From the NCBI RefSeq assembly GCF_013141725.1, contig NZ_WHNZ01000039.1:270295-334294 (forward strand): DNA of 64,000 bases. The letters run 5' to 3'. Of the stretch, positions 26,613 through 35,507 are shown in pieces; the first letter of the stretch is position 1; every line of letters begins with the position of its first letter. The position numbers and the translations under genes were made by a program. The notes beneath the pieces were generated by a model. That model was not told the DNA's origin. It did not search any database and was given only the letters and a program-made list of their open reading frames with translations. This stretch comes from Paenibacillus planticolens. Its GTDB lineage: Bacteria > Bacillota > Bacilli > Paenibacillales > NBRC-103111.

Positions 26613-26633
26613 TATTGAAAAAATTTTTTACGG

Positions 26634-27152
26634 CTATCTCTTTACCATCAAATCCGGCATATCCAGCGCCAACGAAACGTTGCACAGCATACCTCTGGCC
26701 AAAAAATCAGACGTCCGCGCCTCTGCCTCTTGAATCCCAGCCTCCTCAAAAGCTTGCAGCACGAACTGCTTTACATCGCTCACTCCCTGCTTCATCGCCG
26801 CACGGATAGGTGCTTCCTGGATCGTCTGCGCCTGCATTTGCAGCAATATCTCATGTCGGTAGGAATGCATAATCCCTTCGTAGGCCTGGGTGAAGCCATC
26901 CTCCAGAAGCTCTGGCGATGCAGTTTCCTTAACATGCTGAAAAGCCTGAAGGATACGCTGCCAGGAGAGTTCAAGAGCGGCTACGAGCAGCGACTCCTTC
27001 GTAAAGAAACGATATACATAGGGCTGTGAGATAGCGGCACGTTCCGCGACCTGTGCAGTGGTTGCACGATAATAACCGAATTCGGCAAACACTTCGACTG
27101 CAGCAGAAATAATATCATTGCGTCTATCGGACGACGTTACGCCTTTAACCAA
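26634..27152 (-). CDS. TetR/AcrR-family regulator
   Basis: A 172-residue regulator with the TetR helix-turn-helix at residues ~10-55 (IISAAVEVFAEFGYYRATTAQVAERAAISQPYVYRFFTKESL) and a helical ligand domain. The start is TTG 27152 with GAGGAGG 9 bases upstream. It lies between two copies of one palindromic site: a perfect 38-bp palindrome before its own start and a near copy before the downstream NAD(P)H oxidoreductase gene. It therefore probably represses both itself and that enzyme. The inducer is unknown; quinones or electrophiles would fit the enzyme. Confidence 0.88.
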   Translation of the reverse strand: MVKGVTSSDRRNDIISAAVEVFAEFGYYRATTAQVAERAAISQPYVYRFFTKESLLVAALELSWQRILQAFQHVKETASPELLEDGFTQAYEGIMHSYRHEILLQMQAQTIQEAPIRAAMKQGVSDVKQFVLQAFEEAGIQEAEARTSDFLARGMLCNVSLALDMPDLMVKR

Positions 27153-27177
27153 TTGCCGCTGCCTCCTCTCCGTAGAA

Positions 27178-27215
27178 AAGCTCAGTTAGTGATTGATCAA
27201 TCACTAACTGAGCTT
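27178..27215. promoter_or_regulatory. perfect 38-bp palindrome, probable TetR operator
   Basis: The left half AAGCTCAGTTAGTGATTGA is the exact reverse complement of the right half. It lies 25 bases upstream of the tetR start. The core TTAGTGATTGA is shared with the site at 26591. Confidence 0.85.
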
Positions 27216-27292
27216 AGTATAAAACACTTGGATGGAAATTGCAATGCTTCTCTTGCAGCAACTTCCCCTGCAATCCCCGTGCCATGGTTCTC

Positions 27293-27865
27293 CTAATCGA
27301 GCACGGACAACGTTGTGTCCACGATGCCTTGCAGTTTCTCCCTGTCGTCCGTGGTTTTCACCAATACTCGCAGCCCTAGCAAGGCATTGTTCAAAAACTG
27401 CGAAAGCTTGACGGCGTCGTGTTGACCGGCAATTTCCCCAGTCTTTTGGGCTAACTGAACAAGCTCCAGCAGATGCGCCTCCGTTTTGGTAAAGCTCAGA
27501 TTTACCTTCGCCGCGGCTTCCTCATCATGGATAGCCAACTCCACAGCGGTGTTGACCATTAAACAGCCTTTGGAGGGTTCCTTTTTTCGAATCGCCCGTT
27601 CAAACATATATCTAATCGCTTGTTTGGGAGAAGTATGTTCATCTGCATGACGGTGTATCGTAGTATCTATGAATTCGTCATACCGGTCGATAACCTTCAT
27701 AAACAGCTCATGTTTGCCCCCGAAGGTATCATAGATGCTTCTTCGGTGGACGCCCATTTCCGTGACTAAATCCTGCATGGATGTTTTTTCATAGCCTTTC
27801 TCCCAGAATACGTCCATCGCTTTACCCAGCACGGTGTTGACTTCAAACTCTCTGTTTCTAGCCAT
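27293..27865 (-). CDS. TetR/AcrR-family regulator
   Basis: A 190-residue TetR regulator: helix-turn-helix at ~10-55 (VLGKAMDVFWEKGYEKTSMQDLVTEMGVHRRSIYDTFGGKHELF) and a C-terminal domain of the kind with KGCLMVNTAVELA, found in regulators of xenobiotic-response genes. ATG follows GGGGGT by 5 bases. It lies 51 bases after the old-yellow-enzyme gene on the same strand, so it probably regulates the MFS-OYE pair and may be transcribed with them. Confidence 0.88.
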   Translation of the reverse strand: MARNREFEVNTVLGKAMDVFWEKGYEKTSMQDLVTEMGVHRRSIYDTFGGKHELFMKVIDRYDEFIDTTIHRHADEHTSPKQAIRYMFERAIRKKEPSKGCLMVNTAVELAIHDEEAAAKVNLSFTKTEAHLLELVQLAQKTGEIAGQHDAVKLSQFLNNALLGLRVLVKTTDDREKLQGIVDTTLSVLD

Positions 27866-27916
27866 ACGCTACCCCCTTCATACAGAGATTAGTATAGCAT
27901 TTCGGTCCTCTTGCAA

Positions 27917-29020
27917 CTAGAACAGGGTGGTCAACCGATCCGAAGTGTACCGGACCAGCTCGTTGTCCCGGCCGTCGCGAATTTTGACAGCCCAAGCCGG
28001 ATCTGCCAAGATGGCGCGGCCGATTGCGGCAAGGTCAAACTCGTCCCGAGCAAGCCGCTCCACCAATTCGTCGACCATTTCGTGTTCGTCTTTGGGATGG
28101 GATGGCTCGGATTCAAGCCCTACGGAACCGACGGTGATCGTGGGTTTGCCTGTCAGCTTCTTGGTCCAGCCTGCAAGGTTCAGCTCCGATCCCGGGAACT
28201 CCGGCTCCCAGAAGCGGCGGGTGGAGCAATCGAAGATATCCACGCCCGCTTCCACCAGCGGTGCCAGAAACTGAGCCAGCTCCTCAGGCGTTTTGGCCAG
28301 CTTAGCGTCATAGGAACCCACTTTCCACTGCGAGAATCGCAGAATAATGGGGAAGTCCGGTCCGACCGCTTGGCGGCAAGCTTCGATGATCTCCACGGCA
28401 AAACGGGTCCGCGCAACCAAGTCGCCTCCGTAGCGGTCTGTCCGTCGATTCGTTTTTTCCCAAAAAAACTGATCGATCAAATAGCCGTGCGCGCCATGCA
28501 GTTCCACGCCGTCGAAGCCAAGCCGCTTTGCGTTCGCAGCGCCTTCCGCAAAAGCTTTGATGATGTCGGCAATCTCCGCTTCCGTCATGGGCTCGCCGGC
28601 TTTTTCTCCCATTAGATCAATGCCTGAAGGGGAGATCGACGGCGCATCCAAATTCGGCTCAGAGCGAGTCCTCCTGGTGATCCCTACGTGCCAAAGCTGG
28701 GGAACAATTTTCCCTCCGGCCTTATGCACTTCTTTTACAACATGAGCCCAGCCGTTCAACGCGGCTTCCCCATGGAAATTGGGAATGTTGGGGTCGCCTG
28801 TCGCAGCAGGATGGTCGATGACGGTGCCTTCCGTCACGATCAGGCCGACGCCATTCTCCGCCCGTCTGCGATAATAGGCGGCAACATCCGCTCCCGGTAC
28901 GCCATTCGGAGAAAAGCTTCTGGTCATAGGAGCCATTACAATACGATTGGATAAGATCAGCTGATTTAACGTAATGGGTTGAAACAGCGGTTGAACGGAT
29001 TGCTTGTGACTAATACTCAT
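27917..29020 (-). CDS. old yellow enzyme family alkene reductase (NADH:flavin oxidoreductase)
   Basis: A 367-residue FMN-dependent TIM-barrel ene-reductase. Motifs: LFQPITLNQLILSNRIVMAPMTRS, VGLIVTEGTVIDHPA, IVPQLWHVG, the active-site HGAHGYLIDQFFWEKTNRRTDRYGG, and AAIGRAILADPAWAVK. It resembles the NemA/XenA/OPR class that reduces activated C=C bonds or nitro compounds. ATG has GGAGGG 6 bases upstream. It sits between an MFS transporter and a TetR gene. Confidence 0.9.
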   Translation of the reverse strand: MSISHKQSVQPLFQPITLNQLILSNRIVMAPMTRSFSPNGVPGADVAAYYRRRAENGVGLIVTEGTVIDHPAATGDPNIPNFHGEAALNGWAHVVKEVHKAGGKIVPQLWHVGITRRTRSEPNLDAPSISPSGIDLMGEKAGEPMTEAEIADIIKAFAEGAANAKRLGFDGVELHGAHGYLIDQFFWEKTNRRTDRYGGDLVARTRFAVEIIEACRQAVGPDFPIILRFSQWKVGSYDAKLAKTPEELAQFLAPLVEAGVDIFDCSTRRFWEPEFPGSELNLAGWTKKLTGKPTITVGSVGLESEPSHPKDEHEMVDELVERLARDEFDLAAIGRAILADPAWAVKIRDGRDNELVRYTSDRLTTLF

Positions 29021-29046
29021 GGGAATCCCTCCATATATCTTGCTTT

Positions 29047-29060
29047 ATCACGATCGTTAT
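29047..29060. promoter_or_regulatory. palindromic ATCACGATCGTTAT site before the OYE gene, possible TetR operator
   Basis: Contains the perfect palindrome ACGATCGT. GATCGTT recurs in a similar near-palindrome at 30393-30404 before the MFS gene of the same cluster. Confidence 0.35.
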
Positions 29061-29094
29061 TGTTACTTTCTCCTTCGTTTTGCCGAATTATTTG

Positions 29095-30366
29095 TTAAAC
29101 TGCGGATATGGCAACTGCGGCCTTATTCTTGCGAATTCTCAGCGCTATAATCGCTGCAAGCAAGCAAACGAAGCCCGCGGCTACAAACGGCACCGTATAG
29201 CTGCCAAGCAGTTCACGCAGGAAGCCTGCGCCGTAAGCGGCCGTAGAAGCACCAGCTTGGTGAGCCACTAGAATCCAACCGAAAATCATACCGGCTTTCT
29301 CTCTGCCGAACGTATCGGATGTCAGCTTCGCTGTCGGCGGAACGGTTGCGATCCAGTCCAAGCCGTAAAAAACCGCGAAGATCGTAAGCTGCGTATACCC
29401 GGCACCCAGTGCGTAAGGAAGGAAGATCAGCGATAAACCGCGCAATCCGTAGTACCAGAACAGCAGCCATCTGCTATCGAAGCGATCCGACAGCCATCCT
29501 GAAAATGTCGTCCCTACAAGATCGAATATGCCCATCAGAGCGAGTAATCCTGCGGCAGTAATGATGGGGATGTTGCTATCCCCGCAGGCTGCAATCAAAT
29601 GCGTACCGATCAAACCGTTCGTTGAGAAGCCGCAAAAGAAGAAGGTGCCTGCCAGCAGCCAGAACGTCCCGCTCCGCATCACCGAGAGCAGCGTTCGAAT
29701 CGGGGTAAGCAGCAAATTTCCTTGGAAAGGCGCCGGTTTAACGATCTCCGTTGTGCCCAGAGGTGCCGCCCCCACATCATACGGGTGATTTCTCATCCAG
29801 ATCGCAATGACAGGCAGCAGCACCAGAAGCGCCGCCATAATCACATAAATGGCATTGCGCCATCCGTTCTCACTTGTAATCTTGGCTAACAAGGGGAGAA
29901 ACAGCAGTTGTCCGGTCGCCGCACTGGCTGTCAGCAAGCCAATGACCAATCCTTTGTGCTTAACGAACCAACGATTCGCAACGGTTACGCCTAGGACATT
30001 CGCCATCGCCCCCGTGCCAATACCGCCTAGAATGCCCCACAGCAGCATAAGCTGCCATACTGCGGTAATAAACGGTGTAAACCCTAAAGACAGGAGCATT
30101 AGGAATATCGCGGAGACCATCGTTCGGCGAACACCGAATTTGGCCAGCATAGCAGCCGAGAAAGGTCCAATTAACCCGTACAGCAATATTCGAATCGAAA
30201 TAACGCCTGAAATCGATGCGCGGGTCCAGCCGAATTCTTGTTCAAGAGATTGAATAAGAACGCTTGGAAACGAACTGATACCTGCGGCCACCAGCAGCGT
30301 CAGGAACACAATGCCGATGACGACCCACCCGTAATAAAATCTTGAAACCTGACTTTCTGTTGTCAT
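29095..30366 (-). CDS. MFS transporter (OxlT-like subfamily)
   Basis: A 423-residue protein with twelve predicted membrane segments. The start FYYGWVVIGIVFLTLLVAAG and the loop LAKFGVRRTMVSAIFL are typical of the monocarboxylate/oxalate:formate antiporter-like MFS branch. I chose ATG 30366, which has GGGGG 8 bases upstream, over the GTG nine bases earlier. It is the first gene of a minus-strand cluster with the alkene reductase and TetR genes. The substrate cannot be read; export or import of an unsaturated or aromatic compound fits the neighbours. Confidence 0.85.
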   Translation of the reverse strand: MTTESQVSRFYYGWVVIGIVFLTLLVAAGISSFPSVLIQSLEQEFGWTRASISGVISIRILLYGLIGPFSAAMLAKFGVRRTMVSAIFLMLLSLGFTPFITAVWQLMLLWGILGGIGTGAMANVLGVTVANRWFVKHKGLVIGLLTASAATGQLLFLPLLAKITSENGWRNAIYVIMAALLVLLPVIAIWMRNHPYDVGAAPLGTTEIVKPAPFQGNLLLTPIRTLLSVMRSGTFWLLAGTFFFCGFSTNGLIGTHLIAACGDSNIPIITAAGLLALMGIFDLVGTTFSGWLSDRFDSRWLLFWYYGLRGLSLIFLPYALGAGYTQLTIFAVFYGLDWIATVPPTAKLTSDTFGREKAGMIFGWILVAHQAGASTAAYGAGFLRELLGSYTVPFVAAGFVCLLAAIIALRIRKNKAAVAISAV

Positions 30367-30392
30367 CTCCTTCACCCCCTGCTATTGATTGA

Positions 30393-30404
30393 GAATGATC
30401 GTTC
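30393..30404. promoter_or_regulatory. near-palindrome GAATGATCGTTC before the MFS gene
   Basis: Shares GATCGTT with the site before the OYE gene. Lies 27 bases upstream of the MFS start codon. Confidence 0.3.
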
Positions 30405-30479
30405 CCAAATATAAATTGTATGATACACGATGCCATTCAATCATGTCAATGAAAAGACATCCCGGCGCGCCTAAAACCC

Positions 30480-30509
30480 TGCATACTTTTACCAAATATG
30501 AACAAAATA
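30480..30509 (+). promoter_or_regulatory. candidate SigG (forespore) promoter of the germination operon
   Basis: TGCATA (30480-30485), a 17-base spacer and CAAAATA (30503-30509) fit the SigG pattern (-35 GNATR, -10 CATNNTA) with one -10 mismatch. It lies 35 bases upstream of the GerA-type start. GerA-type operons are SigG-controlled in Bacillus. Confidence 0.45.
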
Positions 30510-30543
30510 CACAAAAAGATTATACAGAACGGAGTCACCCACG

Positions 30544-32106
30544 ATGCGATACTCGAATTGGTTTTTAGGAAAAAAGTACCGCACAGTTCAACGAGCAAAT
30601 CCTCAAGCTCAAGCTCAAGCTCAACCTCAATCTTATAACGATTTCCTTGATCTTTCTTTGTCACAGAACTTATCGGTGCTTCGTACTATTTTTACGTTAT
30701 CTCCCGATCTCGTTATACGGGAATTCACGATCTCATATACAGAGGAGCAAGCAGCGCTTGTCTACCTGCAAGGACTTGTCGATAAAAACTCAATCAACAA
30801 TAATGTGATGCGGCCGCTTCAATTCGATTCCGAAATAACGGGCCCCGACGGCAGCTTCCGGTTATCGATCGGTCAAATTCACAAATTGAACGCATGGCCT
30901 CAGATCGAGAATGCGATCTTGCAAGGGCGCAGCGTACTTTTTGTGAACGGGCGTTTGGAGACGTATGCCTTGGATACGCAAGGATGGCCGCAGCGCGCAA
31001 TCGAGGATCCTTCCATGGAAGCCTCCATAAAAGGCGCGCATCAAGGCTTTGTCGAGACGGGAACGCAAAATATCGCCTTAATCCGGCGCTATATTGCCAA
31101 TAGGGAATTGAAAATAAAGGAGTTCACCATAGGACGAAGATCCAATTCCACCATCTCTGCTCTCTACCTGGCGGATGTCGCGCATCCCGAGGTTCTTCAG
31201 GAGTTAGAAGACCGGCTTGCCAGATTAGATGTCGATACCGTGATCAACACCGGTGAACTGGCGGAATATATCGAGGATAATCCCTACTCGCCTTTCCCCC
31301 AATTTATATTGACAGAAAGGCCCGATGCAGCCGCTTCACAAATATTGCAAGGAAGAATTGTCGTCGTCGTGGATCGCTCTCCTAGCGTCATTGTTGGTCC
31401 TGCTACCTTCACTTCCTTTTTCCAAGCCGTCGACGACTACAGCACACGCTGGTCGATTGCTACTTTTATACGCCTGTTAAGAATGTTCGCCTTTTTCATT
31501 GCTGTGTTTTTACCGGCATTCTATATTGCCGTTATTTCCTACCACTTTGAGATTATACCTGTGAAGCTGCTGCTCACCATTGGGGAGTTCAGAGGAAAGG
31601 TGCCGTTTCCTCCATTCGTGGAGGCTGTCATCATGGAGATTACACTGGAAATGATGCGCGAAGCAGGCATACGCTTGCCTGCTCCTGTCGGGCAAACGGT
31701 TGGAATTGTTGGCGGCATTGTCATCGGACAAGCGATTGTACAAGCGGGACTCATCAACAATATCATGGTGATTGTCGTCTCTTTTACCGCGATCGCCTCT
31801 TTCATCCTTCCCAATTATGACATGGTCGCAGCGATTCGCCTCATCCGCTTTGCCATGATGATTGCGGCTTCCATGTTCGGATTTGTCGGCATCGTTATCG
31901 GCATGATGACCATGATCGGACATCTCATTGCCCTCGAGTCGCTCGGGACGCCTTACAGCACTCCTATCGCGCCGATTCGCTTTGTTGATTGGAAGGATGC
32001 CTTCGTACGATTGCCGGTTTGGATCATGCGCAAGCGCCCTGTGTCCACCAGAGCCATTCAACCAACGAGACTGGGAAATAATCGTCCAAAAGGTGATGGG
32101 GAATGA
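30544..32106 (+). CDS. GerA-type spore germination receptor subunit A
   Basis: A 520-residue GerAA/GerBA/GerKA-family protein: a soluble N-terminal part with SPDLVIREFTISY and NTGELAEYIEDNPYSPFPQFILTERPD, then membrane segments after residue ~300 (FIAVFLPAFYIAVISYHFE, ELPVGQTVGIVGGIVIGQAIVQAG). It forms the nutrient receptor of the spore inner membrane with subunits B and C. An N-terminal Gln-Ala low-complexity run (from a repeated CTCAAG) is unusual. ATG has CGGAG 9 bases upstream. It overlaps the next gene by 4 bases. Confidence 0.93.
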   Translation: MRYSNWFLGKKYRTVQRANPQAQAQAQPQSYNDFLDLSLSQNLSVLRTIFTLSPDLVIREFTISYTEEQAALVYLQGLVDKNSINNNVMRPLQFDSEITGPDGSFRLSIGQIHKLNAWPQIENAILQGRSVLFVNGRLETYALDTQGWPQRAIEDPSMEASIKGAHQGFVETGTQNIALIRRYIANRELKIKEFTIGRRSNSTISALYLADVAHPEVLQELEDRLARLDVDTVINTGELAEYIEDNPYSPFPQFILTERPDAAASQILQGRIVVVVDRSPSVIVGPATFTSFFQAVDDYSTRWSIATFIRLLRMFAFFIAVFLPAFYIAVISYHFEIIPVKLLLTIGEFRGKVPFPPFVEAVIMEITLEMMREAGIRLPAPVGQTVGIVGGIVIGQAIVQAGLINNIMVIVVSFTAIASFILPNYDMVAAIRLIRFAMMIAASMFGFVGIVIGMMTMIGHLIALESLGTPYSTPIAPIRFVDWKDAFVRLPVWIMRKRPVSTRAIQPTRLGNNRPKGDGE

Positions 32107-33203
32107 GTGGATCTGCGAAAAATAAGATTACCAGCCTGCAATACATCCTGATTAATACAGGCATGCAAGTGAGCGTCTTTTTTCTTGCTCTACCACGCAT
32201 CTTATTCGAGGAAGCAGGCACGGACGGATGGATCTCGCTCATCATCTGTTGGTTCATCACCGTGCTTGCAAGCTTGGCTATTATTAAGGTGATGAGCCGA
32301 CAGCCAGAGGGTACTTTACTGGATCTGTTAACGAGTTATGGAGGGAAGTGGGCCGGGAGAGCAGCCGCAATCGCACTTTTTCTCTATCTCCTTTATTTTG
32401 CATACAGCTCCCTTATTCAAACGACGCTGATTACCAAAGAATGGCTCTTACCGCAAACGTCCGCCTATTTAATTATCCTGATGCTGCTGATTCCCACGTA
32501 TGTAGTCGCCATTTCGGGTATAAGAGTCATAGGCAGATACGCAGAGATTACCGGGCTCCTTTCGTTATGGATTCCATTTGTTTATTTACTTCCGCTGAAA
32601 GAGGCTCACTGGCTTCATTTGCTTCCCATCGCGGGGGAAGGCTGGCGACCTATAAGCGCAGGCCTTCCGTTTGGGCTTTATTGCTTTCTGGGCTTTGCAA
32701 CCACCTTTATTTTGTACCCCTACTTACAGAATAAGCGGCAAGCTTCAAAAGTCATAACCATTTCCAATACATTGACACTGCTCCTGCATCTGTTCGTGAC
32801 GATGGTTTGCTACGTGTATTTCAGTCCTGACGAAATTGCTACCTACAATGAACCCGCGATCAATGTATTAAGGGTCATTGAATTCAAATTTGTAGAGAGG
32901 ATTGAGGTCATCTTTATTGCGCTCTATCTGTTAATATTTTCCCTTGGCTGGATTCCTGCTCTGTACATGTGCGCATACTGCACCAATTGGCTGACAGGGA
33001 TGCAGAGTGAGCGTAATCACTTCCGCGTCCTATTGCTAATTCTAGCCGTAGGCTCCTACTTTTACATACCGACTTTACATCAAAATGAAAACTTGGAGCG
33101 ACTCTTCCTACGCGTCGGTATCGGCGTTGAATACGCCTTTCCCCTACTTCTGCTCATGTGTCTCTGGCTGCTTGACCGTCTCTCCCGGAGGAAGAACGCA
33201 TGA
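32103..33203 (+). CDS. GerB-type spore germination receptor subunit (membrane permease-like)
   Basis: A 366-residue, ten-segment membrane protein of the GerAB/endospore germination permease family (APC fold). Family features: QVSVFFLALPRILFEEAGTDGWIS near the N terminus, PEGTLLDLLTSYGGKWAG, EWLLPQTSAYLI and EFKFVERIEVIFIALYL. It is thought to carry the nutrient-binding site. The start overlaps the end of subunit A (ATGA) and its stop overlaps the subunit C start, so the three are translationally coupled. Confidence 0.93.
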   Translation: MSGSAKNKITSLQYILINTGMQVSVFFLALPRILFEEAGTDGWISLIICWFITVLASLAIIKVMSRQPEGTLLDLLTSYGGKWAGRAAAIALFLYLLYFAYSSLIQTTLITKEWLLPQTSAYLIILMLLIPTYVVAISGIRVIGRYAEITGLLSLWIPFVYLLPLKEAHWLHLLPIAGEGWRPISAGLPFGLYCFLGFATTFILYPYLQNKRQASKVITISNTLTLLLHLFVTMVCYVYFSPDEIATYNEPAINVLRVIEFKFVERIEVIFIALYLLIFSLGWIPALYMCAYCTNWLTGMQSERNHFRVLLLILAVGSYFYIPTLHQNENLERLFLRVGIGVEYAFPLLLLMCLWLLDRLSRRKNA

Positions 33204-34315
33204 ACAAACGCTGGCTTGGTCTCCTGTTAATTGCCGTCATGATCAGCTCTTCAGGATGCAATGATCGATTGGATCTCGAAGATGCCGCGTTCCCGCTTCT
33301 CGCCGGTTTTGATCTCGATGAGAAGAACAACCTGCGCACCTATGTTGCGCTCCCTGTATTCAGCAATAGTGCCCGGAAGAAAACCTATAAGCTTGCCGTC
33401 ACCGCTCAATCGCTCGGACAGACAAGACAAGAATCGGACGCCCATTGGCCTACCGTTTTTCAAGGCAGGAAGCTGCTTGTCATGCTTGTCAGTAAACGTC
33501 TTGTGGAGCATGATGACTGGTTTAGGATACTGGACGTTTTTTCCCGCGATGCGAAGAACCCCTTAACCAGCAGACTGATCCTGTACGATGGGCCACTGTC
33601 CGAACTCGTTTTTCTGAATCAAAAGGATGAACCGTTCCTTCCTCTGCTGCTTCGGGGCATGGTGGATACGAAGAGCGGGAGATCGGAAACCGTAAAAACA
33701 ACCTTTCAAGATATGCACCGGCTGCGATTTGAAAAAGGGAAAACACCCTCTATCGCTGAAGTTCGCTTGGATCACGAAATTAGACTAAGCGGCTCTGCCC
33801 TACTGGATCATGGGGGCAAATATGTCGATTCCCTGGATGCGCAAGAGACCATCCTGATGAAAATTTTGCAAAATGAGGCCAAAAGTGCGGTTAGCTTGAC
33901 GCTTGCCATACCAGGCCATCCCAAACGAGGCCCGCTTAATGCCGACAGATTAAGTTTCAACACCGATAAGGTCAAGACGACAATTAAAACTTACTTCCAT
34001 GATGATAACTTTCAATTCGATTTTGCTGTCCGTCTCTCCGTCGGCTTAACAGAACGATTGTTTCCATATGATGTGAAAAATAAATCTGCGGAACTGGAGA
34101 AGGCGATTGCCTTGGAGCTACAAAAGCAGCTTGTGCGCCTCATTAGCAAAATTCAATCCCATCGCATTGATCCGATCGGACTAGGCATTCAAGCGCAGGC
34201 CTTCGCCTATAAGCCTTACAAAAAAGTTGAAGATCAGTGGGGGGAAGTGCTATCGCAGGCAGCCATTAACGTAACTGTCAAAGTGAGTATAGACAATATG
34301 GGGGCTGTAAAGTGA
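33200..34315 (+). CDS. GerC-type germination lipoprotein (Ger(x)C family)
   Basis: A 371-residue lipoprotein: signal peptide with lipobox SSGC (Cys at ~20), then the family's CNDRLDLEDAAFPLLAGFDLDE opening, DVFSRDAKNPLTSRLILYDG, LLLRGMVDTKSGRSETVKTTF and a C-terminal DPIGLGIQAQAFAYKPYKKVEDQWGE. Ger(x)C proteins are the outer-leaflet subunit of the receptor. GGAGG lies 8 bases before the ATG. It is followed by a close paralogue. Confidence 0.93.
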   Translation: MNKRWLGLLLIAVMISSSGCNDRLDLEDAAFPLLAGFDLDEKNNLRTYVALPVFSNSARKKTYKLAVTAQSLGQTRQESDAHWPTVFQGRKLLVMLVSKRLVEHDDWFRILDVFSRDAKNPLTSRLILYDGPLSELVFLNQKDEPFLPLLLRGMVDTKSGRSETVKTTFQDMHRLRFEKGKTPSIAEVRLDHEIRLSGSALLDHGGKYVDSLDAQETILMKILQNEAKSAVSLTLAIPGHPKRGPLNADRLSFNTDKVKTTIKTYFHDDNFQFDFAVRLSVGLTERLFPYDVKNKSAELEKAIALELQKQLVRLISKIQSHRIDPIGLGIQAQAFAYKPYKKVEDQWGEVLSQAAINVTVKVSIDNMGAVK

Positions 34316-34347
34316 CAATCATGAACGAAGAAAAAGGGGGATGGTCT

Positions 34348-35475
34348 ATGAACAAGCTACTGCAGTATGTCCTGCTTTTAGCCTTATTGGCCATTCTGCC
34401 AGGCTGCAGTGACCGGTTGGATATGGAAAATGCCTCGATTCCCTTGACGCTCGGTTTGGATCTAGGGCAAGACAACGAGCCGATCATGTACTCGACGTTC
34501 CCGGTGTTCAACAAAAATGTAAAGAAGAAAACACAGGAAACGGAGGTGCGGGCACCTTCCTTTCGTCAGTCAAGATCCAAACAGGATGCCCATTCGGCAG
34601 GTGTTTTCTCAGGCAAGAACTATCAAGTCTTCCTCGTCGGTAAACGGATGCTTATGCAGGAGGACTGGTTTCAGATGTTGGATGTCTTATTCCGTGATCC
34701 CAAAAACACAGTTTCAAACCGAGTCCTCGTGTATGACGGCCCACTGGAGGAGCTCATCTACTTGAATCCCAAGGATCAACCCCTTCTTCCCATCCTGCTG
34801 CGCGGAATGGTGGATACAAAGAGCTCCAAAGCCGAAACGGTGAAAACGAGCGTACAGGAATTGCACCGGCAAATATACGAGAAAGGAATAACCCCTGCCA
34901 TCTCTGAGGTTAGTCTGGACGCCAGCAAAAATATTAAATTGAACGGAACGGCGCTTTTGAATCATAAAGGGAAATATGTCGCTTCCTTAGATGTTGCGGA
35001 AACGGTTCTCCTCCGGATTTTGCAAAATAAGGTGGAGAAATCCGCCAGTATAACCGTTACCATTCCCGGAGAGACCCAAAAAGGCCCGTTCCATACCGAC
35101 AAAATCAGCTTTTCTACCGATCAGACGAAAACGGAAACGAAAGCGCGAACCTCCTCAAATAAAGGAAAGTTTCGTTTCGATATTTACATAAGAATGAAAA
35201 TCAGCCTATACGAAATGCTTTTTCCCCACGATGTAGAGAAAAATGCTCCAGAGCTTGAGCAAAAAATCAGCGAACAAATGTTAAAGCAATTCGACAGCCT
35301 GATCAAGAAAATACAGCAAAACGCTATTGATCCGATCGGACTTGGCCTGCATGCCAGAGCCTTCGAATATGAGGAATATAAAAGAGCGAAAAACGATTGG
35401 GGCAAAGCCCTTTCCGATGCGGACATTCGAGTTAAGCTCAAAGTAACAGTTGATGCAATGGGACCCGTCAAGTAA
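34348..35475 (+). CDS. second GerC-type germination lipoprotein (paralogue)
   Basis: A 375-residue lipoprotein with lipobox LPGC and the same family landmarks as the gene before it: CSDRLDMENASIPLTLGLDLGQ, MLDVLFRDPKNTVSNRVLVYDG, LLLRGMVDTKSSKAETVKTSV and DPIGLGLHARAFEYEEYKRAKNDWG. The two are collinear, so they arose by tandem duplication. I chose ATG 34348, which has GGGGG 8 bases upstream and gives a normal signal peptide; the GTG at 34312 overlapping the previous gene is less likely. Confidence 0.92.
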   Translation: MNKLLQYVLLLALLAILPGCSDRLDMENASIPLTLGLDLGQDNEPIMYSTFPVFNKNVKKKTQETEVRAPSFRQSRSKQDAHSAGVFSGKNYQVFLVGKRMLMQEDWFQMLDVLFRDPKNTVSNRVLVYDGPLEELIYLNPKDQPLLPILLRGMVDTKSSKAETVKTSVQELHRQIYEKGITPAISEVSLDASKNIKLNGTALLNHKGKYVASLDVAETVLLRILQNKVEKSASITVTIPGETQKGPFHTDKISFSTDQTKTETKARTSSNKGKFRFDIYIRMKISLYEMLFPHDVEKNAPELEQKISEQMLKQFDSLIKKIQQNAIDPIGLGLHARAFEYEEYKRAKNDWGKALSDADIRVKLKVTVDAMGPVK

Positions 35476-35507
35476 GGCTGCCGGAAGATCTGGAAGGAGG
35501 ATAGGAA

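Noticed and set aside
30446..30664. 72-codon minus-strand frame overlapping the germination gene start
   Set aside because: It is antisense to the germination gene and its Glu-Leu repeat is only the mirror of the CTCAAG run.
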